A DNA stretch of 64,000 nucleotides from Rhizobium mesosinicum (GTDB lineage Bacteria > Pseudomonadota > Alphaproteobacteria > Rhizobiales > Rhizobiaceae). The stretch is from NCBI RefSeq assembly GCF_019511345.1, contig NZ_JAEUAK010000005.1:248001-312000 (forward strand). Direction: 5' to 3'. Below are positions 34,846 to 45,442 of the stretch, piece after piece; positions within the stretch are counted from its first letter, which is position 1; every line of letters starts with the position of its first letter. The notes beneath the pieces are model-generated. The model did not search any database, was not told the origin of the DNA, and saw only the letters and a program-made list of their open reading frames with translations. The position numbers and the translations under genes were made by a program.

Positions 34846-36285
34846 TCAGATGCCGGTCTGGCCGTCGGAGCCGATATAGGCGATGCGCAGCATGTTGGTC
34901 GCCCCGGGTGTCCCGAGCGGCACACCGGCCGAGATGATGATGCGATCGCCCGGTTTGCCGAAGCCTTCGGCAGCAACGATGCGGCAGGCGCGGTTGACCA
35001 TGTCGTCGAGATCTGTCGCGTCATGGGTGACGACGCAATGCATGCCCCAGACAACCGACAGACGGCGCGCCGTCTTGATGATCGGTGACAGAGCGATGAT
35101 CGGCACCTGCGGGCGCTCACGCGAAGCGCGAAGGCCGGTCGTGCCCGACGACGTATAGCAGACGATGGCCGACAGCTTCAGCGTCTCAGCGATCTGGCGG
35201 GCGGCGAGCGAGATAGCATCCGCACCGGTTGCTTCCGGTTGGGCGCGCTGGGCGTAGATGATGCCCGGATAATGCGGATCCCTTTCCACCGTGCTCGCGA
35301 TCGAAGCCATCATCGAAACGGATTCGACAGGATAGGCGCCGGAGGCCGATTCGGCCGACAGCATGATTGCATCGGCGCCTTCGAATACGGCAATGGAAAC
35401 GTCCGAAACCTCAGCGCGCGTCGGAACCGGCGAGGAGATCATCGATTCCAGCATCTGCGTGGCCACGATGACAGGCTTGCCCGAGCGACGGCAGGCGCGA
35501 ATGAGCTGCTTCTGGATACCCGGCACGGCTTCGAGCGGCATTTCCACGCCGAGATCGCCGCGAGCGACCATCAGGGCGTCGGAAAGCTCGATGATTTCCT
35601 CGATGCGCTCCAGAGCCTGGGGCTTTTCGATCTTCGACATCAGGCCGACGCGGCCGCGGGCGATCTTGCGCACTTCTGCGAGATCGTCGGGGCGCTGGAC
35701 GAAGGAGAGCGCCACCCAGTCCACATCGTCGGTCGCGAGAACCGCGTCGAGGTCGGCTCGGTCCTTGTCGGTCAGCGCGCCGACGCCGAGCAGCGTGTCG
35801 GGCAGGCTGACGCCCTTGCGGTCGGAAATGCTGGTGCCCGCGATGACGGTGGTGACGATGCTCTTGCCGTCGCACTTTTCGGCGCGCAGAGCCAACTTGC
35901 CGTCATCGATCAGCAGGCGATGGCCCGGCTGCACAGCTTCGAGAATTTCGGGATGCGGCAGATAAACGCGGGTGTTGTCGCCAGGGGTGTCTTTGTTGTC
36001 GAGCGTAAAAGTCTGGCCGGGCTTCAGCTCCACCTTAACGTCGGCGAACTTGCCGACTCGCAGCTTCGGGCCCTGGAGGTCGGCCAGAATGCCTATCGGC
36101 CGCCCCGAGCGGGCTTCGACGGCGCGGATACGCTGCACGAGCGTGCGCATCAGGTCATGGCTCGCATGGCTCATATTGATGCGGAAGATATCCGCACCCG
36201 CCTGGTGCAGCTTCTCGATCATCGATTCCTCGGAGGAGGCCGGGCCGAGGGTGGCGAGGATTTTAACTTTGCGGTTACGCTTCAT
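34846..36285 (-). CDS. pyk: Pyruvate kinase
   Basis: A 479-residue enzyme starting MKRNRKVKILATLGPASSEE. The ATG at 36283-36285 is preferred over an in-frame TTG one codon upstream. Motifs: FRINMSHASHDLM (substrate arginine and asparagine), ILADLQGPKLRVG, the active-site MSKIEKPQALERIEEIIELS, MVARGDLGVEMPLEAVPGIQ and ATQMLESMISSPVPTRAEVS, and a C-terminal allosteric domain. It turns PEP and ADP into pyruvate and ATP. It shares one base with the DUF1036 stop (TGATG), forming a coupled pair. Confidence 0.98.
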   Translation of the reverse strand: MKRNRKVKILATLGPASSEESMIEKLHQAGADIFRINMSHASHDLMRTLVQRIRAVEARSGRPIGILADLQGPKLRVGKFADVKVELKPGQTFTLDNKDTPGDNTRVYLPHPEILEAVQPGHRLLIDDGKLALRAEKCDGKSIVTTVIAGTSISDRKGVSLPDTLLGVGALTDKDRADLDAVLATDDVDWVALSFVQRPDDLAEVRKIARGRVGLMSKIEKPQALERIEEIIELSDALMVARGDLGVEMPLEAVPGIQKQLIRACRRSGKPVIVATQMLESMISSPVPTRAEVSDVSIAVFEGADAIMLSAESASGAYPVESVSMMASIASTVERDPHYPGIIYAQRAQPEATGADAISLAARQIAETLKLSAIVCYTSSGTTGLRASRERPQVPIIALSPIIKTARRLSVVWGMHCVVTHDATDLDDMVNRACRIVAAEGFGKPGDRIIISAGVPLGTPGATNMLRIAYIGSDGQTGI

Positions 36286-36770
36286 CAATTCTGGCTTTCT
36301 TGCGTCCCTGGGGTGTCGGAGAGTTGAACCATCCAGCTTCCCTGGCGGCCCGTATCATATTCCTTGAATCCCATTCTTTGATAACCCCGGGCATAGCAGT
36401 CCTGCACGCCCGCGATCTTGAATTCGTTTTCCGCCACGCACATCTGCACGTCACCCGTCCATCGGCCTCCCCGAGCGGCATCCTCTGCGTAGAGGTAGTA
36501 ATAGCGCGACTGTAATTCTCCCTCGATCAGCGTAGCGCAGGTCGTTGCCGGCACCTGCCACCAGCCCTCCGTTACCCAGCCCTCCTTCGCGCGATATCCG
36601 ATCGCAACGCCAACCAGATTTTGCGTACCATTGCATACACGGAAATCGGCGCGCGCGGCATCGGCAATGAAAAACGGCGAGACGGCTGCAAGAGCGAACA
36701 ATGCGAGACGGACCAGCGGCCCGGACCGCGTGAGGAAACTTGGCGCGGCTTGGATCAACACGACTCCCAA
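36285..36770 (-). CDS. DUF1036 exported protein
   Basis: A 161-residue protein with an N-terminal signal/anchor (RLALFALAAVSPFFIADAAR) and a conserved mature part: ADFRVCNGTQNLVGVAIGYR, EGWVTEGWWQVPATTCATLI, RYYYLYAEDAARGGRWTGDV, MCVAENEFKIAGVQDCYARG. DUF1036 is an alphaproteobacterial family almost always encoded next to pyk. The conserved cysteines suggest disulfides in the periplasm. Function unknown. Its TGA overlaps the pyk ATG by one base. Confidence 0.9.
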   Translation of the reverse strand: MGVVLIQAAPSFLTRSGPLVRLALFALAAVSPFFIADAARADFRVCNGTQNLVGVAIGYRAKEGWVTEGWWQVPATTCATLIEGELQSRYYYLYAEDAARGGRWTGDVQMCVAENEFKIAGVQDCYARGYQRMGFKEYDTGRQGSWMVQLSDTPGTQESQN

Positions 36771-36952
36771 ATAGCTCCACGGTTATTCGTTGTCCGTGTC
36801 TTCTTGCGCCGCCGTCAAACGAAAGTCAACGCAATGCTAATCGATTATATTTCCTTTCATAACTGCCCCTCGGATGCATCTCGTCACGCTTGACCTGCCC
36901 ATCGCGCTTGAACCGTCCGGACGCGCATGCAATCACTGGACGAAGACGCGAA

Positions 36953-37762
36953 ATGACAATCGGCAATTTCCAAATGGATCACTTCCCATCCTTCGAAATC
37001 CTACCCGGTCAACATGACAAAGGCATGGTGATCCTCGGCGATCATGCCATGAACCGCCTGCCCGCACGATATGGCCGGCTCGGCCTGCCGGAAAGTGCCT
37101 TTTCCAGACACATCGCCTATGACATCGGTATCGAAGGTCTTGTCCGCAAGCTGTGTGCACAGCTGGGCGTGCCAGGCGTGCTTGGCGGTTTTTCGCGCCT
37201 TCTGATCGATCCTAACAGAGGCGAGGACGACCCGACACTGATCATGAAGATCTCCGACGGGGCGGTCATTCCCGGCAACCATCCTATTAGCGAAGAGGAG
37301 TGGAACTACAGGATCGAGACTTTCCACAGACCTTATCACAATGCTGTGTCGGAGACGATGGATAGGGTGGCGAATGCGACCGGCAAAGCCCCGCTGGTGC
37401 TGTCCCTCCACTCCTTCACGCCTGCCTGGAAAAGCGTTCCTCGCCCTTGGCATGCAGCAGTGCTCTGGGATAGCGACCACCGCGCCGTCGGCCCATTGCT
37501 TGAAAAACTGCGGGCCGATCCCGATCTCGTCGTCGGTGACAACGAACCCTATGACGGTGCCTTGAAGGGCGACACCATGTATCGTCATTGCATGGTGACG
37601 GGTATCCCGCACGCGCTTCTGGAAGTGCGCCAGGACCTCATCGGCAGCGAGACCGGTATCGAGGAATGGGCTGCACGTCTGGTCCCTGTCTTTGCGGAGA
37701 TGAACGCCGATCCGGCCCTTCATACATATAGCGTACATGCGTCACGCACCGGCCCCTATTGA
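36953..37762 (+). CDS. N-formylglutamate amidohydrolase family protein
   Basis: About 269 residues from ATG 36953 (MTIGNFQMDHFPSFEILPGQ). The family series is visible: GMVILGDHAMNRLPARYGRL, SRHIAYDIGIEGLVRKLCAQ, FSRLLIDPNRGEDDPTLI, LVLSLHSFTPAWKSVPRPWH, GDNEPYDGALKGDTMYRHCM and PHALLEVRQDLIGSETGIEE. It is the HutG-like metal-dependent hydrolase fold; real substrates range from N-formylglutamate to other N-acyl amino acids, and no hut genes lie nearby. DUF1244 follows 16 bases downstream. Confidence 0.92.
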   Translation: MTIGNFQMDHFPSFEILPGQHDKGMVILGDHAMNRLPARYGRLGLPESAFSRHIAYDIGIEGLVRKLCAQLGVPGVLGGFSRLLIDPNRGEDDPTLIMKISDGAVIPGNHPISEEEWNYRIETFHRPYHNAVSETMDRVANATGKAPLVLSLHSFTPAWKSVPRPWHAAVLWDSDHRAVGPLLEKLRADPDLVVGDNEPYDGALKGDTMYRHCMVTGIPHALLEVRQDLIGSETGIEEWAARLVPVFAEMNADPALHTYSVHASRTGPY

Positions 37763-37778
37763 GTGAAAGGACTTGGCC

Positions 37779-38084
37779 ATGGCCACGCTCAGCAAGAAAC
37801 AGCAGACGGAATTCGAGGCCGCCGCGTTCCGCCGGCTCATCACGCATCTTCGTGAACGGACCGACGTGCAGAACATTGACCTGATGAATCTTGCCGGTTT
37901 CTGCCGCAACTGCCTGTCCAACTGGTATCGCGAGGCTGCGGAAGCCGAAGGGGTCGCTATGACGAAGGACGAATCGCGCGAGATCGTCTACGGCATGCCC
38001 TACGAAGATTGGAAGAACCTTCACCAGGCGGAAGCATCGCCTGTGCAAAAGGCAGCTTTTGAGGTGAACAACCCGCACAAATAG
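37779..38084 (+). CDS. DUF1244 family protein
   Basis: About 101 residues, MATLSKKQQTEFEAAAFRRL, then HLRERTDVQNIDLMNLAGFC, RNCLSNWYREAAEAEGVAMT and YGMPYEDWKNLHQAEASP. I chose ATG 37779 with AAAGGA upstream rather than the TTG two codons earlier. DUF1244 is a compact helical family with a conserved FCRNCL cysteine pair, of unknown function. It is closely linked to the preceding amidohydrolase gene and probably co-transcribed. Confidence 0.92.
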   Translation: MATLSKKQQTEFEAAAFRRLITHLRERTDVQNIDLMNLAGFCRNCLSNWYREAAEAEGVAMTKDESREIVYGMPYEDWKNLHQAEASPVQKAAFEVNNPHK

Positions 38085-38174
38085 GCCATACGGCCTCAAA
38101 CCGCCTTGACGCTGGCGGCACTTCGCGGCAGTCACTGGCAACCCGAATACATATCCCGAAATCAGGAGAACACG

Positions 38175-38438
38175 ATGTCTGATGCACATGGCGTCGCCCG
38201 CGATCAGCTTCGCGCTTTTGTCGAGCGCATTGAACGCCTGGAAGAAGAAAAGAAGACCATCGCCGACGACATCAAGGACGTCTATGGCGAAGCCAAAGGC
38301 ATGGGCTTCGACACCAAGATCCTCAAGAAGGTCGTTGCGCTGCGCAAGAAGGACGAACAGGAACGCATGGAAGAAGACGCGATCCTCGACACCTACCTGC
38401 ACGCTCTCGGCATGATCGAGTCCCCGCCGGAAGGCTGA
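38175..38438 (+). CDS. gapR: GapR-family (DUF2312) DNA-binding protein
   Basis: An 87-residue helical protein, [60 protein letters not shown]. This is the DUF2312/GapR family, which in Caulobacter forms clamp-like dimers on overtwisted AT-rich DNA ahead of replication forks and transcription complexes. AGGAGA precedes the ATG. It is full length and followed by a clear terminator. Confidence 0.95.
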   Translation: MSDAHGVARDQLRAFVERIERLEEEKKTIADDIKDVYGEAKGMGFDTKILKKVVALRKKDEQERMEEDAILDTYLHALGMIESPPEG

Positions 38439-38460
38439 AGATCGGCCAGTTCCGTTCGCG

Positions 38461-38488
38461 AAAGCCGCCTTCATGGCGGCTTTTCTTT
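38461..38488 (+). terminator. Intrinsic terminator after gapR
   Basis: AAAGCCGCC at 38461-38469 pairs with GGCGGCTTT at 38475-38483 over a five-base loop, followed by TCTTTT. It lies 22 bases after the gapR stop. Confidence 0.9.
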
Positions 38489-38530
38489 TGACGCTGTCAA
38501 ACGCCAGCGCATCGCCCTGCCGCTGGCCCT

Positions 38531-38564
38531 AAAACAAAAGCCGCCGGATACGATCTGGCGGCTT
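38531..38564 (-). terminator. Intrinsic terminator after the MepK-like gene
   Basis: AAGCCGCC at 38538-38545 pairs with GGCGGCTT at 38557-38564. On the minus strand the stem is followed by TTGTTTTAGG. It ends the gene at 38588-40462. Confidence 0.85.
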
Positions 38565-38587
38565 GTGCTTTTTCGAAATCTAGCGGA

Positions 38588-40462
38588 TCAGCGTGTGTTG
38601 AACTTGCGCACTTCCATGAAATTGACGGCCGTGCCACTGAAGCGACCTGGGTCGATCGAAGCAGTCTTCTGGAAGCCTTCGGCATAGACCGAGGTTGGCT
38701 GGGCGCGCAACTCCTGGCTGACGAAGCGTGGTGCCTGCACCTTCTTGGACGCCATTTCCAGGCGGGCATTGGTGAGAGCCCACTGCGAGATCATCTTCTG
38801 GGTCAGCTTCGGCTCCGTACGCACCGTCTGGCGGCCTTCGTCGGCGGCGACCGCTTCCTGCTTCGTCGGACGGCCACCCTTGGTGGGGAGGCCCTGCGCG
38901 ACCGGACTGTCGAGGGTGACAGGCTTCGGTACTGCGGGAGGTGCAGCGAAGCCTGCGGACTTGGTCATCGGAGCAAGTGCGGCAAGCTGCAGCGGCGGTT
39001 TGTCGAGTGCTGGCGGGTTCTTCGGCACAGCGGCGTTGATTGCTTGCTCCACGGTCTGCGGCTCGGAGGGCGCGTTCACCGCAACCTCAACGTCACCACT
39101 CTCGTCCTGCTGCTTTGCAAGCGCCGCCGCCATGGCGGGGGAAAGCATATCCTGATCAGCTTCGTCTTCACCCGCTTCAGGATCGGCATTCTGTGCAGCA
39201 AGCAGGTTTTCGGCAACGGCCGGACGTTCGGCAGGGGTAGGAACGCTCGTCGACATCAGGCTCCGATCGACAGAGGCAAGTTCGGCATCACCGGGCGCAC
39301 GACGCTGCCCAAGGAGCGATGGAACCGGAATGCTGTAGCCGCTGAGATCGGCGAAATGCTCCGGTTCCTGCGGCTGGCCAGCGGGCATGGCGGCAAGCGC
39401 CTGCTGCGCCGCGTTACCGGCAGATGGCGGCACAAGAGCATTGACAACCTCATTGCCGGCAAGCTGGTTGCTGAAGGCCGGACGAACCTGTGGCACCGGT
39501 GCGTTGACGCTTGCAACTTCGGTCTGGGGCTGCGGTTCAGCAGCCGGAACAGCTTCAGCCTTCGGCGGCGTTGCCTTGGCGACAGCCACCGGTGTGCTAT
39601 CCTCCGAATTATCCTCTTCCTCGTCGGCGCCGCCACCAAAGAGATAGGCAAACAATGTCTTTTGCTTGCGAGGCTCTTCATCCGAAGCGGAAGTGCCGGC
39701 GCTCGCCATCATGATCTGGCTGCCGTTCGCCACACGACGCTTGTAATCGGCCATCGCCTGCTGGTAACCCGGCAGCGGCTTGCCATCGGCGGGAATATGA
39801 ATGGTGTTTCCATCAGGAAAGAGCCTGACCAACTCGTCGCGGCTCATGCGCGGCCATGCGCGGACGCCGCCGACATCCATGTGCACGAAGGGTGAACCCG
39901 ATTTCGGATAGAAGCCGACACCGCCGACCTGCATCTTCATGCCGATGCCGCGCAGCGTCGCGAGCTTCACGTCAGGAATGAAGAAATCCATCGCCTTGCC
40001 GAGCATATGCTGGCTCTTTTCGGCGACGCCGGAATTACGCGAACGGCCGCGCAGCATCTCGTTGGTAGCCGGAGAGCGGAAACCGCAGACGACATTGATG
40101 TAATCCCTGGAACCGGACTGGCGGTAAACTTCCCAGATGAGGTCGAAGAGACGCGGATCCATCTTCGTCGGCTGATTCTTTCGCCAGTCGCGAAGGAAGC
40201 GGTTGAGCTGCTCAAGACCCTTGGGGTCGAACTTGCCGTTCCGCTTGTAGGTGATGACTGCTTTTTCGCCGGTATGAATGAAATAGAGCTTCAGGCTGCG
40301 GGTATCCCCTGCAGCCTGAGACGGTGTGCTTACGAATACAGGTGAGGAAACCGCGAGCGCAAGAAGGGCGGCCGCTGCCGTCCTAACTGCCTTTCCGCCA
40401 ATCTTGGCGCACAAACGCCAACTCAAGCGCGAAAGCTTGGTATTCCCATTCAAATTCGGCAA
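38588..40462 (-). CDS. MepK-like (DUF882) murein endopeptidase with long C-terminal extension
   Basis: A 624-residue exported protein. The start is taken as TTG 40460-40462 with GGGG at good spacing; no ATG occurs before residue 101. After a signal peptide (RTAAAALLALAVSSPVFVST, PSQAAG) comes an M15-type DUF882 domain with zinc ligands His152 and Asp159 in SQHMLGKAMDF and His194 in FVHMDVGG. In E. coli the family member MepK cuts 3-3 peptidoglycan cross-links. The remaining 380 residues are a low-complexity Ala/Pro/Glu-rich tail, much longer than in MepK, perhaps a wall-spanning or partner-binding region. Confidence 0.87.
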   Translation of the reverse strand: MPNLNGNTKLSRLSWRLCAKIGGKAVRTAAAALLALAVSSPVFVSTPSQAAGDTRSLKLYFIHTGEKAVITYKRNGKFDPKGLEQLNRFLRDWRKNQPTKMDPRLFDLIWEVYRQSGSRDYINVVCGFRSPATNEMLRGRSRNSGVAEKSQHMLGKAMDFFIPDVKLATLRGIGMKMQVGGVGFYPKSGSPFVHMDVGGVRAWPRMSRDELVRLFPDGNTIHIPADGKPLPGYQQAMADYKRRVANGSQIMMASAGTSASDEEPRKQKTLFAYLFGGGADEEEDNSEDSTPVAVAKATPPKAEAVPAAEPQPQTEVASVNAPVPQVRPAFSNQLAGNEVVNALVPPSAGNAAQQALAAMPAGQPQEPEHFADLSGYSIPVPSLLGQRRAPGDAELASVDRSLMSTSVPTPAERPAVAENLLAAQNADPEAGEDEADQDMLSPAMAAALAKQQDESGDVEVAVNAPSEPQTVEQAINAAVPKNPPALDKPPLQLAALAPMTKSAGFAAPPAVPKPVTLDSPVAQGLPTKGGRPTKQEAVAADEGRQTVRTEPKLTQKMISQWALTNARLEMASKKVQAPRFVSQELRAQPTSVYAEGFQKTASIDPGRFSGTAVNFMEVRKFNTR

Positions 40463-40641
40463 CTCGATCCCCGTCAGACAGTCAATGTCCCGTGCTGTCT
40501 CAAATGGCTGTCAATTGCGGTCACACGATGGCAAAAATGCCACACATGATCAACCTTTTCTTTACATAGTGAACGAGCAGCTAACAAGTGGTTTATGGAC
40601 AGTAACGAAACGTGGTTGCCTCATTCTTAATAAAAAGGCGC

Positions 40642-42186
<1,545 letters not shown>

Positions 42187-42394
42187 TGTCGCCTCACTTC
42201 ATGCGAAACCATAGAGAGCACTCTGACAGAAAGGCTTGAACATCCAGTTTTGAGAAACAATTGCATTTTACCGATTACGACAGGCCGTTTTCGTGCCGTA
42301 ACAGGGCCCTTTTTGCGCCGAAAAACCCTTGCTGACAGGCGTTACGACGCTTAGACAGTCAGACCTGTTATAAAAGAGGAAGAGGAACCTCCCG

Positions 42395-44248
42395 ATGAGA
42401 CATATGCTTGCGCACGCCGATCTTCATCTTTCGGCAGCGGCTCCCGCTGCAGCGGTAGACCCGGCTCTCGGCGAGCTTCCCTCCTGGCGGCTGCAGGATC
42501 TCTACCCCTCGGCCACTTCCACGGCTTTCGTTTCCGACATGGAAAAGGCCGGCAAGGCAGCGTCTGATTTCGAAAACAAGTGGAAGGGCAAACTTGCCGC
42601 AGCCGCCACCAGGAAGGGCGAGGAAGGTATCGGCCAGGCACTGAAGGAATATGAGGCACTTGACGATATCATGGGCCGCCTCGGCTCCTTCGCAGGCCTT
42701 ACCTACTTCTCGGATACGTCCAACCCTACAAACGGCAAGCTCTATGGCGACGTCCAGACCAAGCTTACCGATTATTCCGGCCGCCTGCTCTTCTTCGCTC
42801 TCGAACTCAACCGCATCGACGATGCGGTGATCGATGCCTGCATGGCGAATGATCCGATTGCCGGCCATTACCGCCCCTGGCTGGTCGACCTGCGCAAGGA
42901 CAAGCCCTACCAGCTCGAAGACAAGCTTGAGCAGCTCTTCCTCGAAAAGTCGATGACATCAGCTGCCGCCTTCAATCGTCTCTTCGATGAGACGATGGCG
43001 GAGCTGCGCTTCGAGATTGACGGCGAAAAGCTGCCGCTCGAAGTGGCGCTGAACATGCTGCAGGAAAAGGATCCGGAAGTGCGCCGTAAAGCGGCGATGG
43101 CGCTCGCCGAAACCTTCAAGACGAATATCCGCATCTTCACCTTGATCACCAATACGCTCGCCAAGGACAAGGAGATCGCTGATCGCTGGCGCGGCTTCGA
43201 AGACATCGCCGATAGCCGCCATCTGGCGAACCGCGTCGAGCGCGAAGTGGTCGACGCCCTTGCCGCGGCCGTCAAGGAGGCCTATCCGCGCCTCTCGCAT
43301 CGCTATTACAAGATGAAGGCCAAATGGCTCGGCATGGAGCAGATGAATTTCTGGGATCGCAATGCGCCGCTTCCGGAAACCTCTGGTGCCATCATCTCCT
43401 GGACCGAAGCCAGGGACACGGTGCTGTCCGCCTACGGTAATTTCGCGCCGGAAATGGCTGAAATCGCCAAGCGCTTCTTTGACGAACAATGGATCGACGC
43501 TCCCGTTCGCCCCGGCAAGGCGCCTGGCGCTTTCGCTCACCCGACCGTCCCTTCTGCCCATCCCTACGTGCTCGTCAATTACATGGGCAAGCCGCGCGAT
43601 GTCATGACACTCGCCCACGAACTCGGCCACGGCGTTCATCAGGTTCTTGCCGGCGCCCAAGGCGCCCTTATGTGCCAGACGCCGCTGACGCTTGCCGAAA
43701 CTGCTTCCGTCTTCGGCGAGATGCTGACCTTCCGCGCCCTGCTCAACCGGACGACCGACAAGCGCGAGCGCAAGGCCATGCTTGCCCAGAAGGTCGAGGA
43801 CATGATCAATACGGTCGTGCGCCAGATCGCCTTCTACGAGTTCGAGCGCAAGGTTCATACCGCCCGCAAAGCCGGCGAACTGACCGCCGACGACATCGGC
43901 GAGCTGTGGCTTTCCGTCCAGTCGGAAAGCCTTGGCCCGGCGATCAAGATTTCCGAGGGTTATGAGACCTACTGGGCCTATATCCCCCACTTCATCCATT
44001 CGCCCTTCTATGTTTACGCCTATGCTTTCGGCGATTGCCTGGTGAACTCGCTCTATGCCGTCTATCAGAAGGCCGAGAAGGGCTTTCAGGACAAGTATTT
44101 CGAGATGCTGAAGGCCGGCGGCACCAAGCATCATTCCGAACTGCTGAAGCCCTTTGGGCTTGATGCGACCGACCCGTCCTTCTGGAGCAAGGGGCTGTCG
44201 ATGATCGAAGGCCTGATCGACGAACTCGAAGCGCTGGACAAGGCATAA
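42395..44248 (+). CDS. pepF: M3-family oligoendopeptidase F
   Basis: A 617-residue zinc metallopeptidase of the M3B type. The active site HELGHGVH starts at His408 with Glu409 and His412; the third ligand glutamate is in LAETASVFGEM. The helical N-terminal half (LPSWRLQDLYPS, ALEQLFLEKSMTSAAAFNRL-like segment) and the C-terminal YETYWAYIPHFIHSPFYVYA are also present. It cleaves 7-17-residue peptides in the cytoplasm. GAGGAAGAGGAA precedes the ATG. pabB begins 33 bases downstream. Confidence 0.95.
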   Translation: MRHMLAHADLHLSAAAPAAAVDPALGELPSWRLQDLYPSATSTAFVSDMEKAGKAASDFENKWKGKLAAAATRKGEEGIGQALKEYEALDDIMGRLGSFAGLTYFSDTSNPTNGKLYGDVQTKLTDYSGRLLFFALELNRIDDAVIDACMANDPIAGHYRPWLVDLRKDKPYQLEDKLEQLFLEKSMTSAAAFNRLFDETMAELRFEIDGEKLPLEVALNMLQEKDPEVRRKAAMALAETFKTNIRIFTLITNTLAKDKEIADRWRGFEDIADSRHLANRVEREVVDALAAAVKEAYPRLSHRYYKMKAKWLGMEQMNFWDRNAPLPETSGAIISWTEARDTVLSAYGNFAPEMAEIAKRFFDEQWIDAPVRPGKAPGAFAHPTVPSAHPYVLVNYMGKPRDVMTLAHELGHGVHQVLAGAQGALMCQTPLTLAETASVFGEMLTFRALLNRTTDKRERKAMLAQKVEDMINTVVRQIAFYEFERKVHTARKAGELTADDIGELWLSVQSESLGPAIKISEGYETYWAYIPHFIHSPFYVYAYAFGDCLVNSLYAVYQKAEKGFQDKYFEMLKAGGTKHHSELLKPFGLDATDPSFWSKGLSMIEGLIDELEALDKA

Positions 44249-44281
44249 GCCGCCCAAACCCGCAGCTTCGCTGGAAAGGCA

Positions 44282-45442
44282 ATGGCAGCGTCCGAACCCT
44301 TCATCCTGTTCCGGGACGACACGACCGGCGAAGTCATGCTCTTCGCCGGCCCGCAACACGTGATCGTTGCCCGCACGCGCGCCGAATTCCTGCCCGCGCT
44401 GGAGCGGATGGAAGAAGCGCGCAAAGCCGGCAAATGGCTTGCCGGTTACATGGCCTATGAGGCCGGCCATCTCTTCGAAAAAAAGCTTGCCGCTTTCGCC
44501 GAAGAGGACCGGGCGACGCCCTTGCTGCTGTTCGGCGTCTTCGATGCGCCGCAGCCGGAAAATCATCCCCTCGCAAGGCCGCGTCAGCGGCGCGAAAACG
44601 AGGAATTCCTGACCGCACCGAAGGCAGCCTGGAACTTCGCGATATATAAAGAGCGTTTCGAACGCCTCCATCGGCATCTGCGCCTCGGCGATATCTACCA
44701 GGCCAACCTGACGATGCCGATCAAGGCCCGCTGGAACGGTGATCCGCTTGCCGCCTTCTGGTCGCTGATCGACCGCCAGCCCGTGAAATACGGCGCATTT
44801 GCCAATCTCGGCGGCCCCATCATTCTTTCCCGCTCGCCGGAACTGTTTTTCCGCACCGACCAAGATGGCTGGATTGAGACCCATCCGATGAAGGGTACAG
44901 CCAAGCGGGGTGCGACGCCGGCCGAAGATGCCCAAATCGTCGAAGCCATGAAGGCCGACATCAAGACGCAGGCGGAAAACCGTATGATCGTCGACCTCTT
45001 GCGCAACGACATCTCGCGCATCACCGAGGTCGGCACGCTCGACGTTCCAAAACTCTTCGAAGTCGAGACCTATCCGACAGTCCACCAGATGGTCAGCCAC
45101 GTTCAGGCGAAGCTCCTGCCCAACCTTTCCGTCCGTGACATCTTCGCCGCCCTTTTTCCATGCGGCTCGATCACAGGCGCGCCGAAGATCCGCGCCATGG
45201 AAATCCTCCATGACCTCGAGGATGGTCCGCGCGATGCCTATTGCGGCGCAATCGGCATGATCGCGCCCAGTGGCGCGATGCGCTTCTCCGTTGCGATCCG
45301 CACGATGACGCTCTTCGGCGGCGGCAAAGCAGTCTTCAACGTCGGCGGCGGCATCGTCTTCGATTCCACTGACGAAGCCGAATATGAAGAATGCCTGCTC
45401 AAGGCCCGCTTCGCCGTCGGCGACCAATGGATTGCCCGATGA
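44282..45442 (+). CDS. pabB: Aminodeoxychorismate synthase component I
   Basis: A 386-residue chorismate-binding enzyme: FERLHRHLRLGDIYQANLTM, SPELFF, THPMKGTAKRG (the active-site lysine that distinguishes PabB from anthranilate synthase), DLLRNDISRI, GSITGAPKIRAMEILHDLED, YCGAIGMI and FNVGGGIVFDS. It adds ammonia to chorismate for folate synthesis. It is shorter at the N-terminus than E. coli PabB, as is usual in rhizobia. Its stop overlaps the lyase gene by four bases. Confidence 0.95.
   Translation: MAASEPFILFRDDTTGEVMLFAGPQHVIVARTRAEFLPALERMEEARKAGKWLAGYMAYEAGHLFEKKLAAFAEEDRATPLLLFGVFDAPQPENHPLARPRQRRENEEFLTAPKAAWNFAIYKERFERLHRHLRLGDIYQANLTMPIKARWNGDPLAAFWSLIDRQPVKYGAFANLGGPIILSRSPELFFRTDQDGWIETHPMKGTAKRGATPAEDAQIVEAMKADIKTQAENRMIVDLLRNDISRITEVGTLDVPKLFEVETYPTVHQMVSHVQAKLLPNLSVRDIFAALFPCGSITGAPKIRAMEILHDLEDGPRDAYCGAIGMIAPSGAMRFSVAIRTMTLFGGGKAVFNVGGGIVFDSTDEAEYEECLLKARFAVGDQWIAR

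Noticed and set aside
42959..45427. 822-codon antisense frame opposite pepF and pabB
   Set aside because: It spans two well-identified genes on the other strand and an intergenic junction, with shadow composition; no ribosome site and no recognisable domain.
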